The notes: generated from the sequence alone by a model not told the origin. A stretch of DNA of 64,000 nucleotides from Sepioteuthis lessoniana (GCA_963585895.1 OY757934.1:40437330-40501329); one strand, 5' to 3'. Positions 21,713 to 32,775 are shown, numbered from the stretch's first letter. Numbers and translations are program-made.

Positions 21713-22462
21713 TGGCATATCAACCCTTGTAGGTTATTTAATGACACATCCTCTTTATACATAAATACGTATGATTTGTAAACAAAAAGTTTATTGATAA
21801 CATTTTTAAGCGATTCAAAGCTCATTTCTTTTGTTAAAATTAAATGGTTTTAAGTATTTCTAACACGTATAATTCTATTCGATATTGATCCTTTCTTTGC
21901 ACACAGTTAAATGGTTTCAATTATTGCTGTATGCCATTAACAATTTTTATTTAGCATCAGTCATTTGTTCACACCCAGTTAAACGACTGTACATTTGATT
22001 TATAAGTGAATAGTTTGTACGTAATACCATTTTTAAAAAGTTAGAGCTAATTGGTTTGCACACAATTGAGAATTATTATTGTTAGCACATAGTTAAATGG
22101 TTTCAAGTATTGCGATTTAACACTAATTATTCTATTTAACACCATTCATTTGCACACAGTCAAATGGTTCCGAGTATTGCTATGTAACACTAACAATTCA
22201 ATTTAAATCAGTTATTTGTTTGCACACAGTTAAATGGTCAAACAGTTTTATTTGACACATAGATAGGACCCTATCAGGTATTACCATTCTGAGTCAGTGT
22301 GGACTTGGGAGTAATGGCAATGAAGAGGTTCTCCATATTCCTTTGAGCTCTAGAAGTGGAGTTTAGTGTCAAATCCAAGACACTCGTTGATGGTGGGGGT
22401 CTTAACCCCTCCGCAGACATGCAGTCGGCATATTCTACAGCCCCAGCCGACTGGGCTGCATG
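21713..22462 (-). mobile_element. Q element, near full length, minus (tandem-body type)
   Basis: About 750 bp, minus strand. The tail at left reads GGCATATCAACCCTTGTAGG then TTATTTAATG. The internal body is built of degenerate units of about 60 bp around TTTGCACACAGTTAAATGG, at about 21900, 21970, 22080, 22155 and 22230. The head is at right (GGACCCTATCAGGTATTACC, CAGCCCCAGCCGACTGGGCT). It has no ORF of its own; the 223-residue antisense frame across its head is chance. Confidence 0.75.
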
Positions 22463-22799
22463 TTTAAGGTGATTACTACAAAAATGTTGAAAACTATGTG
22501 CTAAGGAAATTCGTTTTTTCAAAGTCAAAATTGCACAAACTTTTAAGTAGCACAGTGTCTGGTGTGTGTGTGTGTGTGTAAAATATTTGCTTTCAGGTAA
22601 TTTCAAACCATAAATGTTGAAAGTAACTTCAAAGTTATATCTAATCAATGTTCTTATTTGATTAACTAAAAAGAAAATTTCCTTTGTTGATAATTTCATA
22701 TTCATTCTGATTAAAAAAATAAATGTTTCACGGATCGAATTATCAATCATTATTTCCAATTTGGCTGTCTGAGTGTATGAATAATAACAAATTTCTTGT

Positions 22800-23060
22800 C
22801 TTAATTTCTGAGATGAAGCGTGATAATTATCGTTTCGACCGATATGTATTTCGGCCTTCTCCTGGCGTTTCATGTCGAACTGGGGAGTCCAAATGAATCT
22901 CGATCTGTAAACCTTTATTTGAACTACAGGGGTAGACTGTTCCAATTCTGTTAATCATTATCGGGTACAAGTGTTAAGTTATAGTAAGTATTTCTTGTTA
23001 GTATTATCTACTGCTGGGACTGAACCTGCAACCTCTAGATGATTCCACTCAGAAGCATCT
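22800..23060 (-). repeat. Element copy, left half of an inverted pair around an LTR
   Basis: Reverse-complemented, this reads from a tRNA-like GGTTGCAGGTTCAGTCCC head to GGAACAGTCTACCCCTGTAG, then GCCGAAATACATATCGGTCG followed by AAACG. It matches the plus-strand copy at 23450-23710. The head has a B-box-like GGTTCAGTCCC, so the pair may be tRNA-derived SINEs. The 3' part carries a GAAAC-bearing stem unit. Confidence 0.6.
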
Positions 23061-23144
23061 TCCAATCAAACACCTAATACAGTGAGCCATGTGTCCTTGA
23101 CGGATAATTCAGAGTGAAGTTTTGGGACTTATACCTAATGTCTC

Positions 23145-23402
23145 TGTTGTATAGTGGCTCGTACCACGTGACTTCCGGTATCGCGGAAGTATAAAAGACG
23201 CCGTGTTTCTGAAACACGCGGACGGAAGCAGAAAGAGAAGCAGACATAGAAGAGCACTGAAAGACCTCGGTCAGTAGAAGACCAACTTCGGACATAACAC
23301 CTACAGGAGAAAGACTTATAATAATAATCGGACTGTACCACTTCAGTTAACAAATAATTAACTCTGTTTCACTGTGTATCTTTTCCTTACCACGATACAA
23401 CA
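23145..23402 (+). mobile_element. Solo LTR, plus orientation
   Basis: 258 bp, TGTTGTA...ATACAACA. The flanks GTCTC and GTCTT are a 5-bp target duplication with one mismatch. A TATA box (TATAAAAG) is at about 23190, about 50 bp inside, followed by GACGCCGTG. It is homologous to the inverse copy at 342-582 and carries a longer central part. No internal region lies nearby. Confidence 0.7.
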
Positions 23403-23449
23403 GTCTTTAATCACATTTTTTTTTTTTGCTTTTTTTTTTGGTTGGTTGG

Positions 23450-23712
23450 GGGATGCCTTGGAGTGAAATCATCCAGAGGTTGCAGGTTCAACCCCAACAA
23501 CAGGTAAGATTAACCAGAAATACTTACTTTAACTTAACACTTGTACCCGGTCATGATTAACAGAATTGGAACAGTCTACCCCTGTGGTTCAAATAAAGGA
23601 TTCAGCTCGATATTCTGTGTGGACACTCGAGTTCGACATGAAACACCTGAGGAAGGCCGAAGAACATATCAGCCAAAACATTGTAATTATAACTATTGTT
23701 AGGGCAATATTC
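23450..23712 (+). repeat. Element copy, right half of an inverted pair
   Basis: The tRNA-like head has B-box GGTTCAACCCC at about 23491. GGAACAGTCTACCCCTGTGG follows, then CCTGAGGAAGGCCGAAGAAC and an AAAACATTG end. The 3' core keeps CTGANGA but has AAAAC in place of GAAAC. It is the inverted partner of 22800-23060. Confidence 0.6.
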
Positions 23713-24136
23713 CGAATATTCAAAGTAATAATAACAGATTTTTTTCAATAAGATATGCACAAACTAATCCAAAAATTTTCATGACCACAAAATTAACTAG
23801 CTTTTTTCAAAAGAACTGAAATAAAACTTGAAAGATATTTCTGGAATTTTTCCCTAATGATCAAGAATGATCTTTTAGGCCAGACTCAAATATGTCGGTT
23901 AAAGGAAGAATTAAAGAAGCATATAATTCTCTTGTGTTCTAAGCAGATCAAAGATACAAAGTAACAATGTTTGCAGATCTGACAAGAGTAACAAAAACAG
24001 CTTCTTGTTTTATGAATAACCAACTGTTCAAAATATTTAGCGCAATCCATATTTATAAAAATCAATAATATTTGGAAAGTTTCGATTTATGAGCAACATA
24101 AGAAACAAGAAAAAATGGGTCGAAAAAAGAATGCTA

Positions 24137-24697
24137 TCTCATCATCATCATGTCATGCTGGTAGCATGGATATCCCTGACCCTCTCTCGCCACTTTTCCC
24201 TATCGTTCATCGCCTCAGGCAGGTCTTCTGGACAACATCCTGTATCCTCACATAGTTGCTGAATGTATGTTCGTGCTGGTCGTCCTGCTTTTGCACGGCC
24301 ATGTGTGGGGGTCCATAAGAGTACATCACTTATGAGTTCGTCCCTGCTTCTCCAACAGTGTCCTGCATGTCTGGCTCGTCTAACTTGAATAGTTTTGTGA
24401 TAGGAGGCAGGTGGCCGTACAGTTGGTGCCTTGTGGGGTGTTGCCGCCAGGACTTGTTCAAGATTGCTCGCAGCATTCTTGTGTAATTGCCGTCTAGCTT
24501 CTTCTCCAGCCGTTTTGTTAGAGTCTATGTAGTGCATCCATAAAGCAGTATCGATGCGACCGCTGCCTGGAAGAAACTGCGTTTCATTTTATCGGTTAGG
24601 TCTGATTTCCATATAATCGATAGCCTATTGATAACTGTCCATGCTTTCGTTAACCTCGTGTCGATGTCCTTTTCGGTTGATGCGACACTGCTGTCTA
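24137..24697 (-). mobile_element. LINE A 3' fragment, minus
   Basis: The 3' end is at left ((ATC)n). It encodes SKSWRQHPTRHQLYGHLPP-type sequence in several frames. The C-terminal HAGHCWRSRDELISDVLLWT, GRAKAGRPARTYIQQLCEDT and EDLPEAMNDREKWRERVRDI are intact in one frame (24148-24420). The 5' end is truncated inside the thumb region (LTKAW). The RT palm is missing. Confidence 0.8.
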
Positions 24698-24899
24698 ACC
24701 TTTACTTAGATAAAAGAAGTGAATATATAAGTGTTTATTTTTATCTCAGAAATACATTTTTGACATTAAATGAATCAACAATTTGCTATGTAATTAAAAT
24801 GACAAAACAAAACCAAAGTTTTTGTTACATAAAAGATCATTTGTTCTCTGTTCCTAGTCGATTTGGGCCAAAAACTAATACTAGGTTCTGATTTCTTTT

Positions 24900-25122
24900 T
24901 AAGGGCATATCAACTTTTGTGGGTTATTCAATGCCAAAGTTATACTTATAGAAAAACAGCAGTGATACTATTTAACTTATAACTGGGGGAATAAGGGGGT
25001 TCATACTTTTCTCAATGGTATTGGTAAAAAAAAAATGAACGTAATAGCGCGACTGGAATTCGAACTCGCTTACAATGATGTCGTAGTCCCGCACGTTAGC
25101 CAAAACACTACGGGGACTCCCC
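24900..25122 (-). mobile_element. SINE S copy, minus
   Basis: The left end has the hairpin tail (GGCATATCAACTTTTGTGGG then TTATTCAATGCC). The right end is a tRNA-like head whose reverse complement reads GTCCCCGTAGTGTTTTGGCT then GAGTTCGAATTCC (B box). The middle has CAGCAGTGATACTATTTAAC. A deleted mariner begins within 10 bp of its right end. Confidence 0.7.
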
Positions 25123-25130
25123 ACTAATAC

Positions 25131-25700
25131 TAGGGTGGGTCAAAAGTTTTGCAATTTGGCAGCAACAACTGCTTTTACCAAGGTCGTGAAGGTGAATCAC
25201 AATGGACTGTGAGATGCCAACCTCACCTGATACTCTCAGAGAGCTACTCAATGCCTTGAAGAACGGCCTCGGATTCTATGGTTTTAGGCCGATCTGATCT
25301 TTCCTGATCGTCGAGATTCTTAAAAACCGAGTGAAATTTCTTGAACTATCTGCTTACTGTGCTGTGATCAAGTGCGCCTTCACCTTTCACGCTGCGAATG
25401 TTTTTTGTTTTTGTTTTGTTTTGTTTTTTTTTTGTTTTTTTGTTTTTGTTTTTTTGAAGGGGGTTACTTCCGAAACGTAATGGACCAGTGAAAATTTGTG
25501 ACGCATAAGTTCCCGAATCAGACTAATTCTGCACGTTCATCTGTGCGGCTTTCAAATCACACACGAAGTGAATCAATGTATAATGTGTTAGAGCACCAAC
25601 TACCACAATACTACAAAACATGCTTCGGTCACGTGATATACGCACTGCAAACTAGCATTAACTAAAATATTGCAAAATTTTTGATTCATCCGAATGTTTG
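25131..25700 (-). pseudogene. Internally deleted mariner-type element
   Basis: The terminal inverted repeats are imperfect: GTGGGTCAAAAGTTTTGCAA at left against GAATCAAAAATTTTGCAA read inward from the right. On the minus strand, frames resemble a mariner HTH region (DHSTVSRYVQEI, then a DDQ..SD RPKT-like stretch near 25290). The catalytic domain is missing. It is a different mariner lineage from the copies at 49.5 kb and 53 kb. A low-complexity T/G run lies at 25400-25457. Confidence 0.6.
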
Positions 25701-25799
25701 CACTGTCCCGAGCAATATCTCACCATTACACTAGGAGCGGCATAGCAAGTATCAGTCCTTTACGTCTTAAGAATCGTAAAGAGGAAATATCAAAGAAAC

Positions 25800-25949
25800 T
25801 AGGTAACTGTTATCCTAGTGTGCGTGTAAGTATATATCTGGCTGTGGATATATAGCAGTCAGGCTGTGAGTAAGTATATACCAAGCTTTGTAAATATATG
25901 TCTGGCTCTATGTAAGTATATATCTGTGCGTAAGTAAATGACTGGTTGA

Positions 25950-25991
<42 letters not shown>

Positions 25992-27660
25992 AGCTGTGTG
26001 TAAGTACATGATGGGCTGTGTGTATGTGTAAGGCTGTATGTAATAATACCTTTGTTTGTGTGCAAGTATAGGCCTGGCTGTGTAAGTACATGTCTGGATG
26101 TAGGTATGTATATGTCTTGATATGTATAATATAATCTGACTGTGTATAAGTGTATGTCTGTGTGTGTTTAAGTATATATCTGTCTGTGTGTAAGTATATG
26201 CCAGACTACGCTGAAGTATATTTCTCACCGAGTGAAGTATGTCTGTCTGTGTATAAGTATGTTCAGATATGTGTAAGTATATACCTGGCTGTGTGTAACT
26301 ATGTGTCAGGCTGGGAATAAGTATACATCTAACGGCATATAAGTTTACGCCTGACTAAATGTAAGTACATGCTTAGATGTGTACGTATATGACTAGATAT
26401 GTGTAAGTATATGCTATGGTAAGTGGCCGTATAGTTGGTGTCTCGTGGGGTGTTGTCGCCAGGACTTGTTCAATATTGCTCTCAACATTCTTGTGTAGTT
26501 GCCGTCTAGCTTCTTCTCCAGCCGTTTAGTTAGCGTCCATGTAGTGCATCCATATAGCAGTATCGATACAACCGCTGCCTGGAAGAAACTGCGTTTCATT
26601 TTATCGGTCAGGTCTGATTTCCATATGATCGAGAGCCTATCGATAGCCGTCCATGCTTTCGTCAATCCAGACACGCAGGACACTGCTGGAGAAGCAAGGA
26701 CGAGCTCGTAAGTGATGTACTCCTATGGACCCCCACATATGGCCAAGCAAAAGCAGGACGACCAGCTCGAACTTACATACAGCAGCTATGTGAAGACACA
26801 GGATGTAACCCTGAAGACCTGCCGGAGGCGATGAATGATGGGGAGAAGTGGCGAGAGATGGTCAGGGATATCCGTGCTGGCGGCACGACATGATGATGAT
26901 GATGATAATGATATGCTATGGTTGTGTATAAGTATATGCCTAGTTATGTGTAAGTATATGTTCGACTATGTGCAAGTATAAATCTGACTGTGTGTATTTA
27001 TATGTCTAGCTGTTTAAGTATATTTCTGGCTGTGTGTAAATATATGTCTATCTGTGTGTAAGTTTATAACTGGCTGTGAGAAAGTGTATTTCTGACTGCA
27101 TGTAAGTATATGTGTATAAGTGTGTAAATTGCTGTGTGTAAGTATATGTTAGCTGTGTGTAAATATGTGTCAGGCTGCGTGTAAGAATATGCCTGTTTGT
27201 ATTTAAGTACATGCCTAGCTCTGTAAATATATATCTTTCAGTGTGGATGTATAATTTAGGATGTGTGTAGGTAGATGCTTTGCTGTGTTTAAATATATGC
27301 CGAGCTGTGTAAGTTTAACCTCTGTGTGTAAGTATATGTCAACATGTGTGTATGTATATTTCTGGCAGTACATAATATTTATCTGGCGGTGTGCAAGTAT
27401 AGGACGGACTGAGTGTAAGTAGATGTATGGCTATGTGTATATCTGATTGTGTGAAAGTATGTCTGGCTGTTTGTATGTATATGTCTAGCTGTGTAAGTAT
27501 ATGACTGGATGTATGTACATATATGTCTGGATGTGTATAATTATATTTCTAGATATGTGTAAGTATATGTCTTGTTGTGTGTAAGTATGTCTGACAGTGT
27601 GTAAGTATATTTCTGGCTGAGTGTAAGTATGTCTATATGTGTGTAAATATTTTAAAATAA
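25800..27660 (+). repeat. Minisatellite array of roughly 22-bp units
   Basis: Degenerate tandem units around AAGTATATGTCTGGCTGTGT fill about 1.35 kb on both sides of an inserted LINE A. The open frames read as IYLHTARHTYTQ-type repeats and are not genes. An (AT)n run at 25951-25988 is embedded. Confidence 0.85.
26421..26910. mobile_element. Twin-primed LINE A insertion
   Basis: The left segment (about 26424-26664) is LINE A on the minus strand, from LYGHLP back to LTKAWTAIDR. The right segment (26665-26910) is plus strand from RHAGHCWRSKDEL to the (GAT)n 3' end. The two breakpoints are neighbours in LINE A, with about 37 bp lost between them. Flanking ATATGCTATGGT at 26409-26420 and 26911-26922 is a perfect 12-bp target duplication. 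The 5' inversion with a small junction deletion is the hallmark of twin priming. Confidence 0.9.
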
Positions 27661-27769
27661 GTAGGTCCACAAAGAGATTTGTATTTTTGAATTTATTTGT
27701 TTTGTTTTTACATACATGTTATATATATGTATGTTTCTAGCTTGTTGTTTTCATCAGAGAACATATGAG

Positions 27770-27850
27770 GCATAAGGCCTTGTTAATGGGGTACTGAATG
27801 AGATTTGAACTCACTCTTGTTTCCAGTATAAATGACCTTTGGTTGGTCAG
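27770..27850 (-). mobile_element. tRNA-like SINE head
   Basis: Reverse-complemented, GAGTGAGTTCAAATCTCATT is a B-box-like T-arm and AACAAGGCCTTATGCC follows. It resembles the SINE V family at 49.2 kb, but no full boundaries are seen. Confidence 0.4.
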
Positions 27851-27941
27851 GCTGGTTTATATTGGGGTCGATGTCCCTCTTACCTGGAATGTGGTTATTT
27901 TGGTCTGCTTTACCCATCTTTGATATTTGATAATTTTATAG

Positions 27942-27979
<38 letters not shown>
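27942..27979. repeat. (GT)n microsatellite
   Basis: A pure GT run of about 38 bp. Confidence 0.95.
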
Positions 27980-27980
<1 letters not shown>

Positions 27981-27989
27981 GGAGTTGTT

Positions 27990-29660
27990 TTGGGTTTCAC
28001 TAACAGTTTTTTGTGTGAGTGTATATCATGGGGAGTTGTCTATATGTAGGTAAGTATATGTCCTATTGTGTATAAATGGCCAAAAAATCTAATGAGTCAT
28101 TATTTAATTTAGTATTTAGATTTATACATATTTTTTATGATAAAATTTTTCTCTTGGATAAATACATTTCTAAAAGTTTGATTTTAACCAGAAACTATAC
28201 AATACCATTTCTGCTATAAGCTTTCATGAAAAGAATAGAAACAGATATTTAATTGTGATCTATGATAATTGCATGAAATGTTTCAAGTAGAACAATTTCA
28301 AATCAATGCACATAATCCTCTTTATTTCTTGACTTTTTATTCAAATTTGATAATGAAATTACCAATTCAATTCAAAATATCAGTTGATATATGCAAATCT
28401 AAATCAAATGATGCCTCAAAATTAAGCGATTTGTTTATTTGTTAATGTCATCAAGAATACTTCTGTGAGAGATGGGTACTGCCAAGTAACCCCTATTGCC
28501 TATCAAGATCCTATTCAGGGGAATTACTCTGCATGACACTCTAACAAGCAAATGATTCCAGAATAATTCTTAGTTAATTTTAAGTTCTTGGGAAATGGAA
28601 AATGACATTATCTATAAAAGAAACTTTACAAGAGCTACCTCTAATAATAAATGATTGGAATTTAAATGATATAAACAGTTTCAGATAGATAGATAGATAG
28701 ATAGTAGGCTGCTGGCTGAAGTAGTTGCATATTTCCTTCCTGAGTAAATATGAATAACAAGCATTTGGTTAAGATATCTCAGACAAAATGACAGACAGGA
28801 AAAAGAATGTGAAGATGGATGGAAATTTCAAAGGTTGGATGATAAGGAGAGAAAATTGGTTACAATTTAGCACAACATGTGGTAAACACTAAAATTATCA
28901 GCTGTGTTTCTTCTTTTACTTTTGGTCAACACAATTTCATGAGAGATCTGGGTCTAACCTTTAAGTGACATTTCAAGCAAAGGGAGATAACTGCACTCAT
29001 ACATCACTTCCAGCACATCCAAGCAGGAAAGGAGGATAATTATGGGTATTAGTTTGGCAAGGCTTCAATTAGCAGATGGCAAAATGAACAATAAAATATC
29101 TCTTTTTCTTTTGGGTGAATTTTTATGATGAAGAATTATCATTATTATACAATGATCTGATTAGTCTATATTATATGTTTACTGCTACCACCAGTAATAC
29201 TAAACATACACTTTAAGGAAACAGCTTTAAGAATGATACCACTAAAACAAACCATGTGGCTAAGATATGTTGAGAACACTTTCATACTCTGACTACACCA
29301 TGAAGATATATAAACACTGTTGAACCAGAAGAATTTTAACTCTTTTGCCAGTGAAATAACATTTTTGTTACCAACAGTATAGAGGAAGAGCAACATTTTT
29401 GCCTTTTTATCTGCCTGCAAATGGATGTTTACAGTTTATTATAAAAATAAGGAGGCCTTTCTCAATATTCAAATAATTTCTTCGCAGAAAGGGTTCAACA
29501 TATCCATATATTGAAGTAGTTACCAGTTATTGGTAATGGTTGGTGTTCAGGAGTATATTTAATCATGTCTCTTCTCATCAAAGTCCGATATTAGCATTGA
29601 TACACTAACACTAAACCAACGGAAAGAAAGACAGGATAAGCTTATTTATACAAATAGGAC
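27990..29660. other. Unassigned AT-rich stretch
   Basis: No element copy or coding domain is recognised. A (GATA)n run lies at 28684-28705. This is one of the longest stretches here without identifiable mobile DNA. Confidence 0.5.
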
Positions 29661-29666
29661 ATTTCA

Positions 29667-29974
29667 TCATCATCATCAGCATCTTGTGTGCCGCTAGCAC
29701 GTATATCCTTGACCCTCCCTCGCCACCACTCCCTATCATTCATCACTTCCGGCAGGTCCTCAGGTCTACTCCCTGTATCCTCACAGAGCTGTTGTATGTG
29801 GGTTCGACCTGGTCACCCTGCTTTTGCTCGGCCATGTGAAGGGGTCCACTGGAGTACATCACCTATGAGCACTTCCCTACTTCTCCAGCAGTGTCCTGTA
29901 TGTCTGGTTCGTCTAACTTTGATAGTTTTCATGATGGGTGGTAGGTGGCCGTATAGCTGCTGCTTTGTCAGGTT
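29667..29974 (-). mobile_element. LINE A 3' fragment, minus
   Basis: The 3' end is (CAT)n at left. The minus-strand reading gives KQQLYGHLPPIMKTIKVRRTRHTGHC then WRSREVLIGDVLQWTPSHGRAKAG, intact in one frame at 29813-29970. It is heavily 5'-truncated. Confidence 0.8.
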
Positions 29975-30034
29975 ACATATAAAAGCATATAGCAAGTATT
30001 ATAAGAATACATAAATGTATCCCAACTAATAGAA

Positions 30035-30391
30035 TATGTTTGCCCAGTTGGCTGGGGCTGTAGAATATACTGACTGCTTCTCTGCAGAGGGGTAAGACCC
30101 CCCACACACACACACACACAATGAGTGTCCTATATATAACACTAAACGATCTAAGGGTGAGGTTCCAGTAATGCTGGAGTTTTAGGGAATGTGGAGTACC
30201 CTTCATTGCCATCGTTCCCAGGTACATTCAGGCCAGGAGTGGTAGCACCTGATAGGGTCCTATCTATGGGTCAAATAGATCTAAACTGTGTACTTATGCT
30301 AAGCTAAATTGCTTGAAATAGAACTGTTTTTACATTAGAAATACGTTGACAATTAAACTGTCTACTTATGCTAAAATGAATTGTTTGAAAT
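30035..30391 (+). mobile_element. Q element copy, interrupted by SINE R
   Basis: The head CCCAGTTGGCTGGGGCTGTA and CTCTGCAGAGGGGTAAGACC are intact. GATAGGGTCCTATCTATGGG and two tandem-body units (CTTATGCTAAGCTAAATTGC) follow. The body is cut at about 30391 by a minus-strand SINE R, and no Q tail is found beyond it. Confidence 0.7.
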
Positions 30392-30652
30392 AAGTAAAGT
30401 AAAGTTAGTGACCTTAGTTGAGAGTGACCTAAAGACTCGTTTTCCATAGCTACTACACTGAAGTTTAGGGGAGGGGGCTACTCCATTCCTTGGATTGCTC
30501 CACTTTACCCTTGGTCCTTACGTTATAATGCTCAGTGTTGAGCAAGGCAGCATCAAGTACCATTTTTTGAATCTTTGATATGACTCAACCTGTGATTGAA
30601 CCCCAGTCTCCTGGACCATTGGAGAACAATCTACTCCTTAGGCCAATGGCCC
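30392..30652 (-). mobile_element. SINE R copy, minus
   Basis: The right end is tRNA-like on the minus strand (B-box GGGTTCAATCAC-like). The left end has the AGTAAAGTAAAGTTAGTGACC tail. The middle (TACACTGAAGTTTAGGGGAG) matches the copies at 31.2, 44.2 and 45.5 kb. Confidence 0.7.
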
Positions 30653-31171
30653 ATTGGCATATCACTCTACAAAGAATGGAATGTGTATATTGTTCCATGA
30701 GAAGCAGTTATACAAAAATGGGGCACCAAAAATGTTAAAAGTCTTTTACTTTTGGTGGGGGCAAAGCCATGCAGGATTTTATTTCATTGGCAAGGCAAAT
30801 GATGCGGTCATTCATCAGGTGTTAAGACCAAGTCTGTTCAACGAACGATGATAAAAAGACAGGTTCACTTTGATAAAAAAAAAATGCTCAAAAAGAGGGT
30901 GAGAAAGGATTCTGAATTCTCAAGTGACCACAGTGTACAAAAACATAGCCTCAAATCCATTGGATTGTTTCCCTACATATGTTTTATGAAGCAACATTCA
31001 CCAGGTAATACCTTATCTTTGATACCCATTATTTCTACAGCATAAATAAAAGGATGATCAATTTAGAACATTGAGCAAAACATACATTGTGACACAGATG
31101 CCTATCAACAGGAAATAACCAGTATTAAAAACACCCTTATGAGAAAACGAGATCAAAAGAGCTTGGGTTAG

Positions 31172-32140
31172 TTCGTTGGTTGGTTGGTTGGTATATCAAC
31201 CATTATAGGTTATTTAATATCAAATCCTATTTATACATATAAGTAAAAGTAAAGTTGACAACCATAGTTGAGTGCAACCAAAGGCTCCCTTTTCAATAGC
31301 TACTACACTGAGGTGTTTGGAGGGCACTACTTCTTTCCCTGGATTGCTCCACTTTACCCTTGATACATACCTTATAATGCTGCTTTTAAGCAAGTTGGCA
31401 TCAAGTACAATTTTTTGAGTCTTTGGAATGACTTGACCAGGGATTGAACCCTAGTCTCCTGGGCTATTGCCAAAAACTCTTTTGGTAGCAAATAGTTTTT
31501 TGGCAACATTTTTAAATAAGCCAGAACTCATTTGCTTGCACACAATTAAATGGTTTTAAATGTTCCTATCTAACATTGATAATTCTATTTAATAATAATC
31601 TTTTGTTTGCACACAGTTAAATGGTTTCTTGTGTTCCAATCTAACATTAATGATTCTTTCAATTTTATTTGTTGGAATCGTATTTATACATATATACAAG
31701 AAATATAGGATTTGTAAACACATAGTTTGCAGATAAAATTTAAACAAACCATGGTTCATTTGTTTGCAAACAATTAAGAAGTTTTAAGCATTGCTTTTCA
31801 ACACTAATAATTCTATTCAACACTATTCATTCATTTGCACACAGTCATATGGTCCAAGTATTGCTATGCAATACCAATAGTTTTTTGGGGTTTTTTGCAC
31901 ACAGCTAAATGGTTAAACAGTTCTATTTGATCCATAAATAGGACATTTACAGGTATTACCACACTAGGTCAAAGACCAAGGAACAACGACAATGAAAGGG
32001 TACTCCACATTCCCCAAAGCTCCAGAACTGAAACCTCACAATCAGATGATTTAGTGTCATTTGAGGGACACTCATTTGGGTGTCTTACTCCTCTGTAAAG
32101 ATGCAGTCATCATTTTCTACTACCGCAACCAACAAGGTGA
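31172..32140 (-). mobile_element. Q element, minus, carrying a nested SINE R
   Basis: The tail at left (GGTATATCAACCATTATAGG, with GGTT repeats before it) is interrupted at about 31243-31478 by a SINE R. The body then resumes with units around TTTGCACACAGTTAAATGG at about 31535, 31610, 31760 and 31835, and the head follows near 31935-32135. It has the same architecture as the copy at 21713. Confidence 0.75.
31243..31478 (-). mobile_element. SINE R nested in Q
   Basis: AAAGTAAAGTTGACAACCAT at left is the tail. GGATTGAACCCTAGTCTCCT at right is the inverted B-box region. It splits the Q element between its tail and its tandem body. Confidence 0.7.
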
Positions 32141-32189
32141 AGAGCTTAGGTTGGCTATTTTTGATAAGTGCATATCCAAAAAAACTTTT

Positions 32190-32429
32190 AGAAAGTTATT
32201 TTTGCAGATTAGATTAAGTTGGAATAGTGGATACATAGAGTCAATGGCACTTTTAGAGATTATCAGTTTCTTGCCTAAGTGATCATCAAACCAAATCATT
32301 TAATTTGATGATTGCATAAACTGAAAAATCAGCCATTGACCATTGACTCAATGTCTATGCTATTTTAACTCAGTCCAATCTGACTTAAATATCACTGGTG
32401 TTGAACACTCTTTATATACAAAGAGAATA

Positions 32430-32430
<1 letters not shown>
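32190..32430. repeat. Palindromic F element beside (AT)n
   Basis: An imperfect hairpin: AGTCAATGGCACTTTTAGAG...CAGTTTCTTGCC on the left pairs with TTGCATAAACTG...GCCATTGACCATTGACTC on the right around a GATCATCAAACC/TTTGATGATTG centre. Its downstream end abuts (AT)n. It is the same family as 43907-44084 and the half copy at 59575-59700. Confidence 0.7.
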
Positions 32431-32432
<2 letters not shown>

Positions 32433-32492
<60 letters not shown>

Positions 32493-32515
32493 CATATATA
32501 TATATATATATATAG
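32433..32515. repeat. (AT)n microsatellite
   Basis: AT run of about 80 bp with a CATACAT interruption. It adjoins the palindromic element at 32190. Confidence 0.95.
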
Positions 32516-32704
32516 TTTGCTATATTGATAAATATTTGAAAAAATACACATGTCGCCTGAATGTATTTTATTTTAAAATGCATGAAACTTTTAAAAATGA
32601 AGGTGACAAATTTATTTTAAGTTTTATCTTTCTCTACAAGCCAGTATTTGAGCACTTTTCTGATTTAAGAAAACCATTTTTAAACAATTTGTTTATTCAC
32701 TCAT

Positions 32705-32714
<10 letters not shown>

Positions 32715-32775
<61 letters not shown>

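Noticed and set aside
22274-22945. 223-residue open frame on the minus strand
   Set aside because: It runs across a Q element head, a (GT)n tract and a fold-back element half. No domain is recognisable and the frame is a chance product of repeats.
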